Positions 51,626 to 62,356 of a stretch of 64,000 nt of DNA are shown here, one piece after another (the first letter of the stretch is position 1; each line of letters starts with the position of its first letter). The notes under the pieces were generated by a model that was not told the origin of the DNA, did not search any database, and saw only the letters and a program-made list of their open reading frames with translations. The position numbers were made by a program, and so were the translations under genes. Origin of the DNA: Gemmatimonadota bacterium (GTDB taxonomy: Bacteria; Latescibacterota; UBA2968; GCA-2709665). Where the stretch lies: positions 97,523 to 161,522 of the forward strand of contig JAPPNU010000012.1 in the NCBI GenBank assembly GCA_028873695.1, read 5' to 3'.

Positions 51626-52078
51626 ATGGACTACCATCCGTTTATCGTCCACTTCCCCGTCGCCCTGCTCACGGTGGGCTTCTTCTGCGACGCCGCCGGC
51701 ATTCTGTTTCGCAGGGACCAGCTTCTCCGCACCGGATACCTCCTCCTGGTCCTGGGCGCTGTTTCGGCGATTGCGGCGTCGCTGACGGGGAACGCGGCAG
51801 AGGAAACAGCAGCCCGAATCCCAGGCATCGCGGCCGCGCTGGAACAGCACGAATCCATCTCCACCGCCGCCACGTGGCTTGCCATCGCGCTGGTCCTCCT
51901 CCGCACCCACCTCATCCTCAAGCAAAAGTTCGCTGGATCCGTTCGCTTCGTGTATCTCGCGGGTGTGGCGGCAACGGCAGTCCTCGTTGCCCTGAGCGGA
52001 TATACCGGGGGCCGGATGACGTACGAATACGGGCCTGGCATCCGGCCCGTTATGGAATCGCTCGCACCGCACCGCTAA
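51626..52078 (+). CDS. DUF2231-domain membrane protein
   Basis: This 150-aa protein has four hydrophobic helices and opens with YHPFIVHFPVALLTVGFF, the conserved His-containing start of DUF2231 proteins. LGAVSAIAASLTGNAAEE is also typical. Family members are predicted inner-membrane proteins, some suggested to bind haem or work with redox systems; function here is unknown. No clear ribosome site is seen, so it may rely on coupling to the SDR gene. Confidence 0.88.
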   Translation: MDYHPFIVHFPVALLTVGFFCDAAGILFRRDQLLRTGYLLLVLGAVSAIAASLTGNAAEETAARIPGIAAALEQHESISTAATWLAIALVLLRTHLILKQKFAGSVRFVYLAGVAATAVLVALSGYTGGRMTYEYGPGIRPVMESLAPHR

Positions 52079-52561
52079 AGGCGGGGAGAGGGAAGAAGAA
52101 GGAAGGTGGAAGGAAAAAGGAAGAAGGAAGAAGGAAAATTCGAGAAGCGTTGAAAACTTTGAACGATGACGCTCCCGCGCCGTCACTGAGATTGTAGGGG
52201 CGACCGGCCGGTCCCCCGACCGCCTTGTCATTGTTTCTGGTTTTCCCTTTGTGTCCCCTCGTGTCTTCGTGTCTCAGTGTGAGGCCGGTTTCTTGCCTTT
52301 CCTCCCTCTTTCCTTTAGGAGAGAGGGCCGGGGAGAGTGGTCTGCCGAGCTGGGTGGAGGGGTTGCTTCTGAACTTGCCTTTCGTTTTTAGCTGATGGCT
52401 GACGGCTGATAGCTCCTTATGATGCACCTGATCATGCGATTCGTTCTTGATCGGGAAACGGATGTACACTACCTTTCGGGACTGGCATACGCCCGCCCGC
52501 GACCTGACTTCCAGCGACGCGAAACCTCTTCCTCTGAACCCGTCCGGAAAGGTGAGCCCGA
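52079..52561. repeat. Intergenic repeat-rich region upstream of the fad genes
   Basis: Purine-rich 'aaggaagaagg' tracts (52090-52140), an 'aggagagagggccggggagag' module (about 52315) and a GGCTGACGGCTGATAGCT run (52389-52414) match those at 868-966 and 38516-38957. AAAGGTGAG just before 52562 is the fadN-like ribosome site. No gene was recognised. Confidence 0.65.
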
Positions 52562-54916
52562 ATGCAGCACGCAACGCTTCCCCCGTTCCGCACCGCTACC
52601 GTTCTGGGCGCGGGCGTCATGGGATCGCAGATTGCCGCCCACCTGGCGAACGCCGGCCTGTCCGTCCATCTGCTGGACCTTCCCGGCGAAGGGAAGAACA
52701 GAAACGCGATTGTCGAAGACGCGTTGAAGGGCCTCGAGCGCGTCAGCCCGGCCCCCCTCTTTACGGAAGATACCGTCCGACGCATTACCCCCGGCAACAT
52801 CGAGGACGACTTCGGTCGCGCGTCCGATGCGGACTGGATCATCGAGGCCGTCGTTGAGAGACCCGACGTCAAACAGCAGATTATGGCGCGCGTGGAAGCG
52901 GCCGCGAGCAGCCGTGCGGTTATCTCCACCAACACCAGCGGCATTCCGATCCACCTGATCGCCCGGGGCCGGTCTTCGGATTTCAGGCGCCGGTTCCTGG
53001 GAACCCACTTCTTCAACCCGCCGCGCTACCTCAAGCTCCTCGAACTCATTCCCCTTCCCGAAACCGATCCGGCCGTTGTGGAACGCATCTCCCTGTTCGG
53101 CAGCGTACGGCTTGGCAAGGGCATTGTCGTCGCGAACGACACGCCGGGCTTCATCGGCAACCGCATCGGCGTGTACGCCATGATGCAGTGTATCAGGGCC
53201 TTTACGGAGGGCGGATACACGATCGAGGAAATAGACGCCCTCACGGGTCCCCTCCTGGGACGCCCCAGGTCGGCAACGTTCAGAACGGCCGACGTTGTCG
53301 GGCTGGACACCCTCGCAGACGTCGCCGAGTTCCTGTACAATGCCCTGCCGGAAGACGAAAGCCGCGACCGGTTCCAGGTTCCCGGACCGGTATCCCGTCT
53401 TGTCGAAGACGGGGCCACCGGGGCCAAGGCGGGCAAGGGCTTCTACAGGAAAGAAGGCCGGGACATCCTCTCGTTCAATCCGGATACGGGCGCATGGGAA
53501 CCTCCGCGGGAACAGCGACTGGGCGATCTCGAACCCATACGCAGACAGCGGGAACTCTCCCGGCGCCTGCGCGACCTCTACGCGCACCACGGGCGGGCGG
53601 GGGATTTCTTCCGGGAGCATCTCCGGGAAACGCTGGGTTACGCCGCGCGCCGCATCCCCGAGATCACGACGAACCCGGCAGACATAGACCGCGCCCTTCG
53701 ATGGGGATTCGGCTGGGAGGCCGGACCCTTTGAAATGTGGGATGTCATCGGTTACGATACCATCCTCGACGACATGGCGGCCGAAAACGTCCCCCTGCCG
53801 TCCTGGATCGAGACCATGTCCGCGGCGGGGGCAAAGGGATTCCGCGACCGCTCGCGGGTCTATCTGCCCGACCGCGGATACGCGCCGGATACCGGAACGT
53901 CGGATGAACGCGCTACGCCCGCGATCCGCCCGGAAAAACAGCGCGTCCGCTGGCAAAACGAGGAAGCCGCGCTGCTGGACCTGGGTGAGGACATCGCCCT
54001 CTTCGAATACCGCTCGAAGGCGAATTCCATGGGCGAATCTCTCGTACGCGGCCTCGTTGACGCGGTCGACATTATCGAAGCGGGGAATTACCGGGGAATG
54101 GTCATCTGCAACCGGGGGAAAAACTTCTCCGTTGGCGCAAATCTGGGAGAAATGGTCGCGCACGCGGAACAGAAACGATTCGACCTGATGGACCGGCTCC
54201 TGGTCAATTTTCAACAGATGATCCAGCGTGTCCACTACGCCGCCAAACCCGTCGTCGTTGCCACCCACGGCCGCGTACTCGGCGGCGGTTGCGAACTCAC
54301 GCTGGCCTGCGCCAGCCCGGTGGCCGCGGCGGAGTCCTACATCGGTCTTGTGGAACTTGCCGTGGGGCTCATTCCCGGAGGGTGCGGCACCATGCGAATG
54401 GCGGCGATTTCGCACGAGCGCGCTGCCTCCGAGTACGACAGCCACATCCAGCCCTTTCTGACGAGGGCCTTCGAAACGGTGGCCATGGCGAAGGTGTCCA
54501 ACAGCGCCTGGCAGGCGCGGGAATACGGGTTTCTGCCGCCCGGTTCACCCATTGTCATGAACCAGGACCACCGGCTCCAGGCCGCCCGCCAGGAGGTCCT
54601 GCGCCTCTCCGATCAGGGGTACGCGCCGCCCCCGGTCCGCAATGCCATCAGGGTTCTCGGTCAACCGGCCCGCGCGCGGTTCGAGGTAACAACCTGGAAT
54701 TTGCTCCAGTCCGGATTCATCAGCGAATACGACCGCTTTCTGGCCAACCGGTTCGCCTACGTGCTGACCGGCGGCGACCTTACAGGCCCGGCACACGTAC
54801 ACGAGGACTACCTTCTCGAACTGGAGCGCGAAGTCTTCGTCGCCCTTACCGGCGAAGAAAAGACACAGGAACGGATCCACAGCATTCTGCGAACCAACAG
54901 GCCCCTGCGAAACTGA
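52562..54916 (+). CDS. fadN: 3-hydroxyacyl-CoA dehydrogenase/enoyl-CoA hydratase fusion (FadN-like)
   Basis: This 784-aa protein begins with the dehydrogenase. It has a Rossmann motif TVLGAGVMGSQIAAHLANAG, catalytic His region LGTHFFNPPRYLKLLELIP and C-terminal domains around VANDTPGFIGNRIGVYAMMQ. The crotonase-fold hydratase follows at about 465-700 (KNFSVGANLGEMV, HGRVLGGGCELTLACASPV, GLIPGGCGTMR). The order dehydrogenase then hydratase is the FadN arrangement, opposite to E. coli FadB. It performs the two middle steps of beta-oxidation. It is the first of four fatty-acid genes on the plus strand. Confidence 0.9.
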   Translation: MQHATLPPFRTATVLGAGVMGSQIAAHLANAGLSVHLLDLPGEGKNRNAIVEDALKGLERVSPAPLFTEDTVRRITPGNIEDDFGRASDADWIIEAVVERPDVKQQIMARVEAAASSRAVISTNTSGIPIHLIARGRSSDFRRRFLGTHFFNPPRYLKLLELIPLPETDPAVVERISLFGSVRLGKGIVVANDTPGFIGNRIGVYAMMQCIRAFTEGGYTIEEIDALTGPLLGRPRSATFRTADVVGLDTLADVAEFLYNALPEDESRDRFQVPGPVSRLVEDGATGAKAGKGFYRKEGRDILSFNPDTGAWEPPREQRLGDLEPIRRQRELSRRLRDLYAHHGRAGDFFREHLRETLGYAARRIPEITTNPADIDRALRWGFGWEAGPFEMWDVIGYDTILDDMAAENVPLPSWIETMSAAGAKGFRDRSRVYLPDRGYAPDTGTSDERATPAIRPEKQRVRWQNEEAALLDLGEDIALFEYRSKANSMGESLVRGLVDAVDIIEAGNYRGMVICNRGKNFSVGANLGEMVAHAEQKRFDLMDRLLVNFQQMIQRVHYAAKPVVVATHGRVLGGGCELTLACASPVAAAESYIGLVELAVGLIPGGCGTMRMAAISHERAASEYDSHIQPFLTRAFETVAMAKVSNSAWQAREYGFLPPGSPIVMNQDHRLQAARQEVLRLSDQGYAPPPVRNAIRVLGQPARARFEVTTWNLLQSGFISEYDRFLANRFAYVLTGGDLTGPAHVHEDYLLELEREVFVALTGEEKTQERIHSILRTNRPLRN

Positions 54917-54920
54917 CTAT

Positions 54921-55006
54921 GATTCGTATGTTTATCGGGAACGTTAATTCGTATATGTGCAAGTTGATAGAGGCGATTGAACCGCGGATTACCAGCGCTG
55001 CTGTCC
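54921..55006 (-). repeat. Dispersed intergenic repeat R1, partial inverted copy 3
   Basis: Compared with the reverse complement of 46842-47025, the phrases ACGTTAATTCG, TAGAGGCGATT and GCGGATTA are shared in the same order. Only about half of the element is present. Confidence 0.65.
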
Positions 55007-55048
55007 AAGGCATGTACCGATTCAGGAACGGTGTGATTGGCGGTCCCT

Positions 55049-55196
55049 GGAGCGAGGGCATCCTGCCCTCGACGTCGGATAACTCGTCGCACACGGTGTT
55101 TTCCGCGAACCGGTATCGGGTATATTGGAAGCGTCAGTCCCTCGACGCGAACAGGGATAGGCGCCGCGAAGTTCGAGGGCAGGATGCCCTCGCTCC
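55049..55196. mobile_element. REPIN/MITE-like element with palindromic ends, copy 2
   Basis: It has the same palindromic ends as 41874-42022 (GAGGGCATCCTGCCCTC at the left, its complement at the right) and shares interior phrases including CACACGGTGTTTTCC and GCGAACCGGT. It sits between fadN- and fadA-like genes. Confidence 0.85.
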
Positions 55197-55302
55197 GGAT
55201 TTTGGTGGATCACGTCGTGATAGCGGTTGGTAAGGACGATATTGGACAGGTGTGGATTACCCGGATACTTCCGTTCACGGGACGTGAGAGGCGTCGTTTG
55301 CC

Positions 55303-56487
55303 ATGAACAACGAAACATACATCGTCAGCAGCGTACGCACGGCCGTGGCCAGGGCAAAACGAGGGGCCCTGCGCAACGTGCGGCCCGAAACCATGGGCGC
55401 TGCCGCGGTCAACGGCGCGATCGACCGCCTGGAAGGCCTTCAGCCCGAACGCATCGGCGACGTGATCATGGGCTGCGCGTTTCCGGAAGCGCAACAGGGC
55501 ATGGTTCTCGGTCGCGTCGTCGCACAGAAGGCCGGTCTGCCCGATACGGTCCCCGGCGTCACCATCAACCGCTTCTGCGCGTCCGGGCTGCAAGCCATCG
55601 CGATGGCCCACCAGGCGGTCGCCGCGGGCCAGGCCGACGTGATCGTGGCCGGCGGCGCCGAGTCCATGAGCCTCGTGCCCATGGGCGGAAACAACTTCAT
55701 GCCCGACCCGGACGTCACACGGGATGACCCGGACCTGTACATCGACATGGGAAACACCGCCGAAAACCTGGTGGAAAGCGAAAACATCTCCCGGGAGGAA
55801 CAGGACGGCTTCGCCCTGCGTTCGCATCAGCGCGCGCTCGCCGCCGCCGCCGAGGGCCGCTTCAATGACGAAATCGTGCCCCTCCACGTGGTGGAAACGG
55901 TGTACGACAACGGCAGAACGAAAGCCACCGAGACAACGTTCAGGGCGGACGAGGGGCCCCGCGCCGATACGAGCGAAGGCGCCCTTGCCCGGCTCAGGCC
56001 GGTGTTTCGCGCCGGCGGCACCGTCACCGCGGGGAATGCCTCGCAGGTCTCGGACGGCGCGGCCGCAACGGTGGTCATGAGCGGACGGACGGCCGGCGAA
56101 CTCCGGGTGAAACCCATGGCGCGGCTCGCGGGTTACGCGGTGGCCGGCGTCGCGCCGGAAATCATGGGCATCGGTCCCGCCGAAGCCGTGCCGAGGGCGC
56201 TGCGGCAGGCGGGTCTCTCCCTGGCGGATATCGGCCTGATCGAACTGAACGAGGCCTTCGCGGCCCAGGCTCTCGCAGTGATCGGCAGGCTCGACATGGA
56301 CCGGGATATCGTCAACGTCAACGGCGGCGCCATCGCGCTCGGCCATCCCCTGGGCTGCACCGGCGCCAAACTCACCGCCACCCTCCTGCACGAGATGGCG
56401 CGCCGCAACGTCCGCTACGGCATCTGCACCATGTGTATCGGCAGCGGTATGGGCGCGGCGGGGGTGTTCGAAAACCTCATGGTGTAA
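55303..56487 (+). CDS. fadA: Acetyl-CoA acyltransferase (thiolase, FadA-like)
   Basis: This 394-aa protein has the thiolase catalytic residues: nucleophile Cys92 in [15 protein letters not shown], His348 in [13 protein letters not shown] and Cys378 in [23 protein letters not shown] and [11 protein letters not shown] are family signatures. It cleaves 3-ketoacyl-CoA in the last step of beta-oxidation and would complete the set with FadN and FadE. It is separated from fadN by about 390 bp filled with repeats. Confidence 0.93.
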   Translation: MNNETYIVSSVRTAVARAKRGALRNVRPETMGAAAVNGAIDRLEGLQPERIGDVIMGCAFPEAQQGMVLGRVVAQKAGLPDTVPGVTINRFCASGLQAIAMAHQAVAAGQADVIVAGGAESMSLVPMGGNNFMPDPDVTRDDPDLYIDMGNTAENLVESENISREEQDGFALRSHQRALAAAAEGRFNDEIVPLHVVETVYDNGRTKATETTFRADEGPRADTSEGALARLRPVFRAGGTVTAGNASQVSDGAAATVVMSGRTAGELRVKPMARLAGYAVAGVAPEIMGIGPAEAVPRALRQAGLSLADIGLIELNEAFAAQALAVIGRLDMDRDIVNVNGGAIALGHPLGCTGAKLTATLLHEMARRNVRYGICTMCIGSGMGAAGVFENLMV

Positions 56488-56492
56488 AATGC

Positions 56493-58940
56493 ATGGACGT
56501 TCTGACTTCCTCCTTCGGCGCCCTTTCCTTTTCGTACGTCGAAACCGCCGGCATCGCGGTCCTCGTATGCGTCCTGGGCTTCACCGGTGCGCCGCTTTGG
56601 CTCTGGACGGTTTTCTCGGCCGCGGGGCTATGGGCATTCGGCGCGCCCAACGGCCTCTGGTGGGTGTTTGGCGTCCTCGCGCCGATCCTTAACCTGCGGC
56701 CGTTGCGCCGCATTCTGATCTCCTTCTGGATCCTCAGGATCCTCAGGGCCCTCAAACGCCTTCCTACCGTCTCTCCTACGGAACAGGCCGCCATCGAAGC
56801 CGGCAGCGTGTGGATTGACGCCGACCTCTTCTCCGGCAAACCCGATTTCAGACGCTTGAACGGCGAACCCTACCCCGAACTGAACGAAAGAGAACGCGCA
56901 TTCCTCAACGGTCCCGTGGAAGCCGCGTGCCGGATGGCGGACGACTGGCAGATTCATCGGGACCGGGACCTCCCGCGGGAACTCTGGGATTATCTCAACG
57001 CGAAACGGTTCTACGGTATCATCATCCCGGAGGAATTCGGCGGGCTCGGATTCTCCGCATCCGCGCACAGCGCCATTGTCGGCAAGCTGGCCTCCCGCTC
57101 CATGCCGCTTGCCGTAACGGTCATGGTGCCCAATTCGCTCGGACCCGCGGAACTGCTGATCCATTACGGCACCCGGGACCAGAAAGACCGCTTCCTGCCG
57201 CGCCTGGCGCGCGGCGAAGAGATTCCGTGCTTTGCCCTCACCGAGCCGAACGCCGGGTCCGACGCCGGCAGCATCCGGTCCAGCGGGGTCGTCTTCATGG
57301 GGGAGGACGGGCGGCCGTATCTGCGATTGAACTGGAACAAGCGATATATCACGCTCGCGTCCGTCTCCACGCTGATCGGCCTGGCCTTCAAACTCAGAGA
57401 TCCGGACAATCTGCTGGGCAGGGGCAACAATCCCGGTATCACCTGCGCCCTCGTTCCCCGCGACACCCCGGGCGTTGTGGTGGACAGACGGCACGATCCG
57501 ATGGGCGTGCCCTTCCACAATGCCCCCACCGAGGGCCGGGACGTCGTCGTCCCGGCTGACGCCATCATCGGCGGTCCGCAAGGCGCCGGCCAGGGATGGC
57601 GCATGCTGATGGAATCCCTCGCCGCCGGGCGCGGCATCTCGCTGCCGGCGACCGCGGCCTTCGGCGCCAAGCTGACCGCGCGGGTGGCGGGCGCCCACGC
57701 CACCGTACGCAAACAGTTCGGCCTTTCCATCGGCCAGTTCCAGGGCGTGGAGGAGCCGCTCGCGCGTATCGGCGCCTTTACCTACCTGATGGAAGCCGCG
57801 AGGCGCTTCACCTGCGGCGGCCTGGACGGAGGCGCGAAATCGGCCGTGGTCTCCGCCATCGTCAAATTCAATCTCACGGAGCTTCACCGGCGCGTCATTC
57901 TGGACGGTATGGACGTCCTGGCAGGCAACGCCATCGCCCAGGGTCCCAGAAACCTGCTCGCCCGCTCGTATCTCTGGGCGCCCATCGCCATCACGGTCGA
58001 AGGCGCGAATATCCTCACGCGGACGTTCATCACGTTCGGGCAGGGCGCAATCCGGTGCCATCCGTACATCTACGAGGAAATACAGGCACTCGGAACCGGC
58101 AACCTGCGCGCCTTCGACCGCGCCTTCTGGGGCCACGCGGGCCACTTCCTGCGCAACGCCTTCCGCGCCGCGCTCCTGAGCCTGTCGCGCGGTTATCTGG
58201 CCGCTTCGCCCGTTCGGGGGCCGGCGTCCCGGTACTATCGCAAACTGGCCTGGACGTCGGCTTCTTTCGCCTTTCTGGCCGACGTCGCCCTGATCACAAT
58301 CGGCGGCGCACTGAAAAAAGAAGAGAAACTTGCAGGCCGTTTCGCCGACGTCCTTTCGTGGATGTACCTGGGCACGGCCGTCCTGCGCCGATTCGAAGCG
58401 GAGGGCCGCAGACCGGGCCACCTGCCCTATCTGCACTGGGCGATGCAATACGCGCTGGCGCAGATACAACTCGGGTTCAGCGGCCTGTTCCGGAACCTGC
58501 GCGCTCCGGCCGGACTGGGTCTGCTGTTCCGCTATCCGGTCGCGCTGTGGTCCCGCCTCAACCCGATCGGCCGGATGCCGTCGGACGTCCTCGGCGGCGA
58601 CGTCGCCCGCGCCATCCGGACGCCCGGCCCCGACCGGGATGCGCTGACGCCGGACATCTACCTGCCCGACTCCGCCGATGAGCCCCTGGGCCGGCTCGAA
58701 GCCGCACTCTTGCTTTCCCGCAGGGCCGAACCCGTTTCCCGTATGATCAACGAAGCTGCGCGCGCGGGCCTGCTGTCGGGCCGGGACCCTCAACGGCTGG
58801 TCGAACAGGCCATCGAAAAAGAGCTGATCACGCGGGAAGACGCGGCACTCTACCGGCGCGCGGAGACAGCCAGGGACGAGGCGGTCCGGGTGGACGCGTT
58901 CACTCCTGAAGAGTACCTCCCGTTACCCGACAGAGGGTAG
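56493..58940 (+). CDS. fadE: FadE-type long acyl-CoA dehydrogenase
   Basis: This 815-aa protein is close to the size of E. coli FadE (814 aa). It has two hydrophobic N-terminal segments (about 10-60). An acyl-CoA dehydrogenase core follows, with [35 protein letters not shown] and [21 protein letters not shown] long C-terminal DUF1974-type region has [20 protein letters not shown] and LPLPDRG at the end. It introduces the 2,3-trans double bond into acyl-CoA using FAD. ATG 56493 is 5 bp after the thiolase stop, indicating co-transcription. Confidence 0.93.
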   Translation: MDVLTSSFGALSFSYVETAGIAVLVCVLGFTGAPLWLWTVFSAAGLWAFGAPNGLWWVFGVLAPILNLRPLRRILISFWILRILRALKRLPTVSPTEQAAIEAGSVWIDADLFSGKPDFRRLNGEPYPELNERERAFLNGPVEAACRMADDWQIHRDRDLPRELWDYLNAKRFYGIIIPEEFGGLGFSASAHSAIVGKLASRSMPLAVTVMVPNSLGPAELLIHYGTRDQKDRFLPRLARGEEIPCFALTEPNAGSDAGSIRSSGVVFMGEDGRPYLRLNWNKRYITLASVSTLIGLAFKLRDPDNLLGRGNNPGITCALVPRDTPGVVVDRRHDPMGVPFHNAPTEGRDVVVPADAIIGGPQGAGQGWRMLMESLAAGRGISLPATAAFGAKLTARVAGAHATVRKQFGLSIGQFQGVEEPLARIGAFTYLMEAARRFTCGGLDGGAKSAVVSAIVKFNLTELHRRVILDGMDVLAGNAIAQGPRNLLARSYLWAPIAITVEGANILTRTFITFGQGAIRCHPYIYEEIQALGTGNLRAFDRAFWGHAGHFLRNAFRAALLSLSRGYLAASPVRGPASRYYRKLAWTSASFAFLADVALITIGGALKKEEKLAGRFADVLSWMYLGTAVLRRFEAEGRRPGHLPYLHWAMQYALAQIQLGFSGLFRNLRAPAGLGLLFRYPVALWSRLNPIGRMPSDVLGGDVARAIRTPGPDRDALTPDIYLPDSADEPLGRLEAALLLSRRAEPVSRMINEAARAGLLSGRDPQRLVEQAIEKELITREDAALYRRAETARDEAVRVDAFTPEEYLPLPDRG

Positions 58941-59008
58941 CGGCCCGCGCCGGCCGCAGCCCGGACGGGCTTTTTCAACTGCCTGCCAACTCCGGAGGAG
59001 CGCTATCC

Positions 59009-60634
59009 ATGCAAGGCCTCATGATGGACTACCCCCTCACCATGGAGCGGATTCTCGAGCACGCCAACCGTCTGTACCCCCGAAAACGCATCTCTACTGT
59101 ATTGCCCGACGAAACCGTACACAGGTACACCTGGGCGGACCTGCACAGCCGGTCGAAACGGCTCGCCAGCGCGCTTGAGGGCTTGGGTATCGAGCCCGGC
59201 GACCGGGTGGGCACCTTCGCGTGGAACAACTACCAGCACCTGGAACTGTATTTCGCCGCACCCTGCATCGGCGCCGTCTGCCATACGCTGAATATCCGCC
59301 TGTCACCGGATCAACTGGCGTATATCATCAGCCACGCGGAAGACAGGGTCATCTTTGTGGATGCGACCCTGCTGCCCCGCTTCGAAGCCGTGATCGCCGG
59401 ACTCAGCCGCTGCCCGCGCATCGTCCTGTTCAACGTCAAACCGGGTATCCGGATCGACCTTCCCGACGCCATCGGCTATGAAGCCCTGATCGCCGGCGGC
59501 AGCGATTCCTTCGAATGGCCCGCAAACGATGAAAACGCGGCCATGGGCCTCTGCTACACCAGCGGCACCACCGGCGAGCCCCGGGGCGCGCTGTACTCGC
59601 ACCGTTCGATGTTTCTGCACACCCTCGGCGTGAACCAGTCCAACGCCCTGGGCCTTGTCGAATCGGACGTCGTCATGCCCGTCGTACCGCAGTTTCACGC
59701 CATGGCCTGGGGACTGCCGTATGCGTGCGCCGCGGCCGGCGCGGAACTGGTCCTGCCCGGACCCCACCTGAATCCCGCCGCCCTTGCGAGAACGATCGCG
59801 GACGAAGGCGTCACGGTTGCCGCCGGCGTCCCCACCATCTGGACCGGGCTGTACGAAGCGTTGAAAGTCAATCCGCGGGACGTCTCCAGCGTTCGCGCCC
59901 TGATCGTAGGCGGCGCGGCCATGCCGCGCGGCCTGATCGAAGCCTACGAAACCGAACTCGACGTGCCGGTCGTACACGCGTGGGGAATGACCGAACTCTC
60001 GCCTCTGGGCACCGTCTCCAGGCTGCAACGCCATCATCGCGCCCTTCCGGACGCGGACAGGTGGGACGTGAAAGCCAGGCAGGGGTATCCCATCTGCGGT
60101 GTCGACATGCGGATTGTGGACGATTCCGGAAACGAAGCGCCATGGGACGGCAGCAGCATGGGCGAGGTTCAGGTGAGGGGGCCGTGGGTGATCGGAAGGT
60201 ATTACAGACAGGACCCCTCGCCCGATCACTTCACGGCCGACGGGTGGTTCCGGACCGGCGACGTCGGCTCGATGAGCCCGGACGGTTTCCTCACCATCAC
60301 GGACCGGACGAGAGACCTCATCAAGAGCGGCGGCGAGTGGATTTCGAGCGTGGCGCTGGAAAACGCGCTCATGGACCACCCGGCCGTCACCGAGGCCGCC
60401 GTCATCGCCGTTCCCGACGCGAAATGGACGGAACGACCCTTCGCCATCGCCGTACGTTCGCCAAACGCGGACCCGGTCGCGGCCGAGGCGCTCCAGGCGC
60501 TCCTCGCGTCCGCATATCCGAAGTACTGGGTACCCGACAGAATCGTATTCGTGGAGCAAATCCCGAAAACCAGCGTCGGAAAGCTGGACAAGAAAGTCAT
60601 CCGCCGGCAGTATACGGAGGGTAAGTTCGGATAA
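59009..60634 (+). CDS. Acyl-CoA ligase (medium/long-chain, AlkK-like)
   Basis: This 541-aa adenylate-forming enzyme has the AMP motif [32 protein letters not shown] follows, then [20 protein letters not shown], the hinge [16 protein letters not shown] and the catalytic Lys in [14 protein letters not shown]. It activates fatty acids to acyl-CoA with ATP, supplying the preceding fad genes. GGAGGAG lies 8 nt before ATG 59009, 68 bp after FadE. Confidence 0.94.
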   Translation: MQGLMMDYPLTMERILEHANRLYPRKRISTVLPDETVHRYTWADLHSRSKRLASALEGLGIEPGDRVGTFAWNNYQHLELYFAAPCIGAVCHTLNIRLSPDQLAYIISHAEDRVIFVDATLLPRFEAVIAGLSRCPRIVLFNVKPGIRIDLPDAIGYEALIAGGSDSFEWPANDENAAMGLCYTSGTTGEPRGALYSHRSMFLHTLGVNQSNALGLVESDVVMPVVPQFHAMAWGLPYACAAAGAELVLPGPHLNPAALARTIADEGVTVAAGVPTIWTGLYEALKVNPRDVSSVRALIVGGAAMPRGLIEAYETELDVPVVHAWGMTELSPLGTVSRLQRHHRALPDADRWDVKARQGYPICGVDMRIVDDSGNEAPWDGSSMGEVQVRGPWVIGRYYRQDPSPDHFTADGWFRTGDVGSMSPDGFLTITDRTRDLIKSGGEWISSVALENALMDHPAVTEAAVIAVPDAKWTERPFAIAVRSPNADPVAAEALQALLASAYPKYWVPDRIVFVEQIPKTSVGKLDKKVIRRQYTEGKFG

Positions 60635-60665
60635 CCGGCCCGGACTCCGGACACAAGATACCGCG

Positions 60666-61397
60666 ATGCCTCTCCACCTCAAAAACCCTCACAGCATCCT
60701 GGCGGTCCTCCAAACCCGGCCGCAGGACGTCTACGAAATCCGGCTGCCCGACCCCGTGGCCGGGCCATGGCGCCTGGTCCGGTCGTCCGCCGCGGAAATC
60801 GGCGTCAAATTCGCGGGCGAGACACGCGGCTCCCGGAGGCGCGGCCGGACGGGACGGACCGGCGGCGCCGAGGCCGTTATCAGGGAACGACGCGCGGTCA
60901 CCGTCCAGGACCTGTTCGCGAACGTGTCCGGAACCGGACTCTGGCTCGCGCTCGACCGCGTTCAGGACCCGCACAACGTGGGGGCGATCTTTCGGACCGC
61001 CGCCTTCTTCGGCGTCCGTGGCATCCTGCTGACGCGAGACCGCTCCGCCCCGCTCACGGAAACCGTGTACGACGTCGCATCCGGCGGTGTCGAACACGTG
61101 CCCTTCTGCTTCCCGGCCAATCTCAGCAGGGCGCTCGATCTTGCGCGGAAGGCGAACCTCTGGATCCTGGGCGCGTCCGAGCACGCAGACACCGGCCTGG
61201 ACCGGATCGCGGCCGACCGGCCCTGGCTGCTGGTGATGGGCAACGAGGAACGCGGTCTCCGCCGTCTCACGCTGGACAAATGCGACGCCACCTGCAGGAT
61301 TCCATCGACGGGACGGGTTGCCTCGCTCAACGTCTCCGTCGCCGCGGGAATATTCATGCAGAAACTCGCCGCGCCGCCGGATACGACGAACGGATAG
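60666..61397 (+). CDS. rlmB: 23S rRNA 2'-O-ribose methyltransferase, TrmH/SpoU family (RlmB-like)
   Basis: This 243-aa protein has an N-terminal substrate-binding part (HLKNPHSILAVL). The SPOUT domain carries motif 1 LDRVQDPHNVGAIFRTAAFF, motif 2 LVMGNEERGLRRL and motif 3 CRIPSTGRVASLNVSVAAGI. RlmB methylates G2251 of 23S rRNA using S-adenosylmethionine. It lies 31 bp after the acyl-CoA ligase, so it may be co-transcribed, although its function is unrelated. Confidence 0.88.
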   Translation: MPLHLKNPHSILAVLQTRPQDVYEIRLPDPVAGPWRLVRSSAAEIGVKFAGETRGSRRRGRTGRTGGAEAVIRERRAVTVQDLFANVSGTGLWLALDRVQDPHNVGAIFRTAAFFGVRGILLTRDRSAPLTETVYDVASGGVEHVPFCFPANLSRALDLARKANLWILGASEHADTGLDRIAADRPWLLVMGNEERGLRRLTLDKCDATCRIPSTGRVASLNVSVAAGIFMQKLAAPPDTTNG

Positions 61398-61486
61398 ACT
61401 GCCGACTGTCGTGCGCGATCGGCGCCGCTCTTGTCATCATCTTCGTTTTGCCGTATCTTTTTCGGAAAAATTCAGGGGAAGAGCCC

Positions 61487-62113
61487 ATGGCAGAGACCAT
61501 CTTCTGGGACGTGGATACCCAGTTCGACTTCATCATGCCGGACGGCAAACTCTACATCCGGGAGGCGGAAAAAATCCTGCCCAACCTGGAGCGGCTCACG
61601 GCATGCGCCCGGCAGCGGAATATCCACATCTTCGGGTCGGTAGACTACCACAACCCCGACGATCCGGAGATCTCCGATTCGCCCGACTTCCAGAACACCT
61701 TTCCGCCGCATTGTCTCAAGGACACCCCGGGCCAGCGAAAAGTCACGGAAACACGCCCGGTGAATCCGCTGTGGATCGACAGCCGCGCGGAAGATACCGC
61801 GACCCTCGGCGAACGGGTCCGGAACCACGCGGGCGAGGTCATCTTCCGCAAACAACGCTTCGACGTCTTCACCAACCCGAACGTGGAACCCGTTCTGAAT
61901 GCCGTCAGGCCCGGGCGCATCGTACTGTACGGCGTCGCCCTGGACGTCTGCAATGCCTACGCCATCGACGGCTTTCTCGAGAGAAACACCGCGCCCGTCC
62001 AACTGGTGCTGGACGCCACGCAGGCCATCTTCCCCGAACGGGGAGAAACGCTCGTTGAAGGCTGGAAGGCCCGCGGCGTCGCCGTCGTTTCTACCGACGA
62101 GATCACCGAATAG
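61487..62113 (+). CDS. Cysteine hydrolase, nicotinamidase/isochorismatase family
   Basis: This 208-aa protein has the catalytic triad Asp10 (in WDVDTQFDF), Lys122 (IFRKQRFD) and Cys155 (VALDVCNAYA). Possible metal ligands are in SVDYHNPDD, and FPPHCLKDTPG is a nicotinamidase-like segment. It may deamidate nicotinamide to nicotinate for NAD salvage, or hydrolyse a related amide. AGGGGAA lies 6 nt before ATG 61487. A terminator follows. Confidence 0.87.
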   Translation: MAETIFWDVDTQFDFIMPDGKLYIREAEKILPNLERLTACARQRNIHIFGSVDYHNPDDPEISDSPDFQNTFPPHCLKDTPGQRKVTETRPVNPLWIDSRAEDTATLGERVRNHAGEVIFRKQRFDVFTNPNVEPVLNAVRPGRIVLYGVALDVCNAYAIDGFLERNTAPVQLVLDATQAIFPERGETLVEGWKARGVAVVSTDEITE

Positions 62114-62126
62114 AGACCTGGAGCCG

Positions 62127-62172
62127 AAAGAGCGCATCGTCCAAAACCTCAGGGCGATGCGCTCTTTTTTTG
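62127..62172 (+). terminator. Intrinsic terminator after the cysteine hydrolase
   Basis: AAAGAGCGCATCG (62127-62139) is complementary to CGATGCGCTCTTT (62155-62167) around a 15-base loop, with further T residues. The flanking A/T runs let it serve both strands. Confidence 0.88.
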
Positions 62173-62356
62173 CTCGAACGAGTAACCTGTATCACTGCCC
62201 GGCAGCTTCAGCGCCAAGGCAGGTTCAGCCGTGTCAGAAGCAGTCTTGTTTAGACGTATGCGAGCAGACAGGAATGTCCGCTCCCCCTTCCGGGCGCCAT
62301 TCGCGCCGGCCGGCATCCGCCGGGCTCGGCGTATACTGTCGCTGGCACGGGATGCA

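Larger units (their letters stand above)
54917..55302. other. Gap between fadN-like and fadA-like genes, filled by repeats
   Basis: Two dispersed elements (54921-55006 and 55049-55196) occupy most of this gap. No terminator was recognised, so transcription through to the thiolase gene remains possible. Confidence 0.6.

Noticed and set aside
52469..54445. Minus-strand open frame of 658 codons
   Set aside because: It is the antisense shadow of the fadN-like gene, which has clear domains on the other strand.
56628..58793. Long minus-strand open frame of 721 codons
   Set aside because: It is the antisense shadow of the FadE-type gene in GC-rich DNA, with no recognisable domain.
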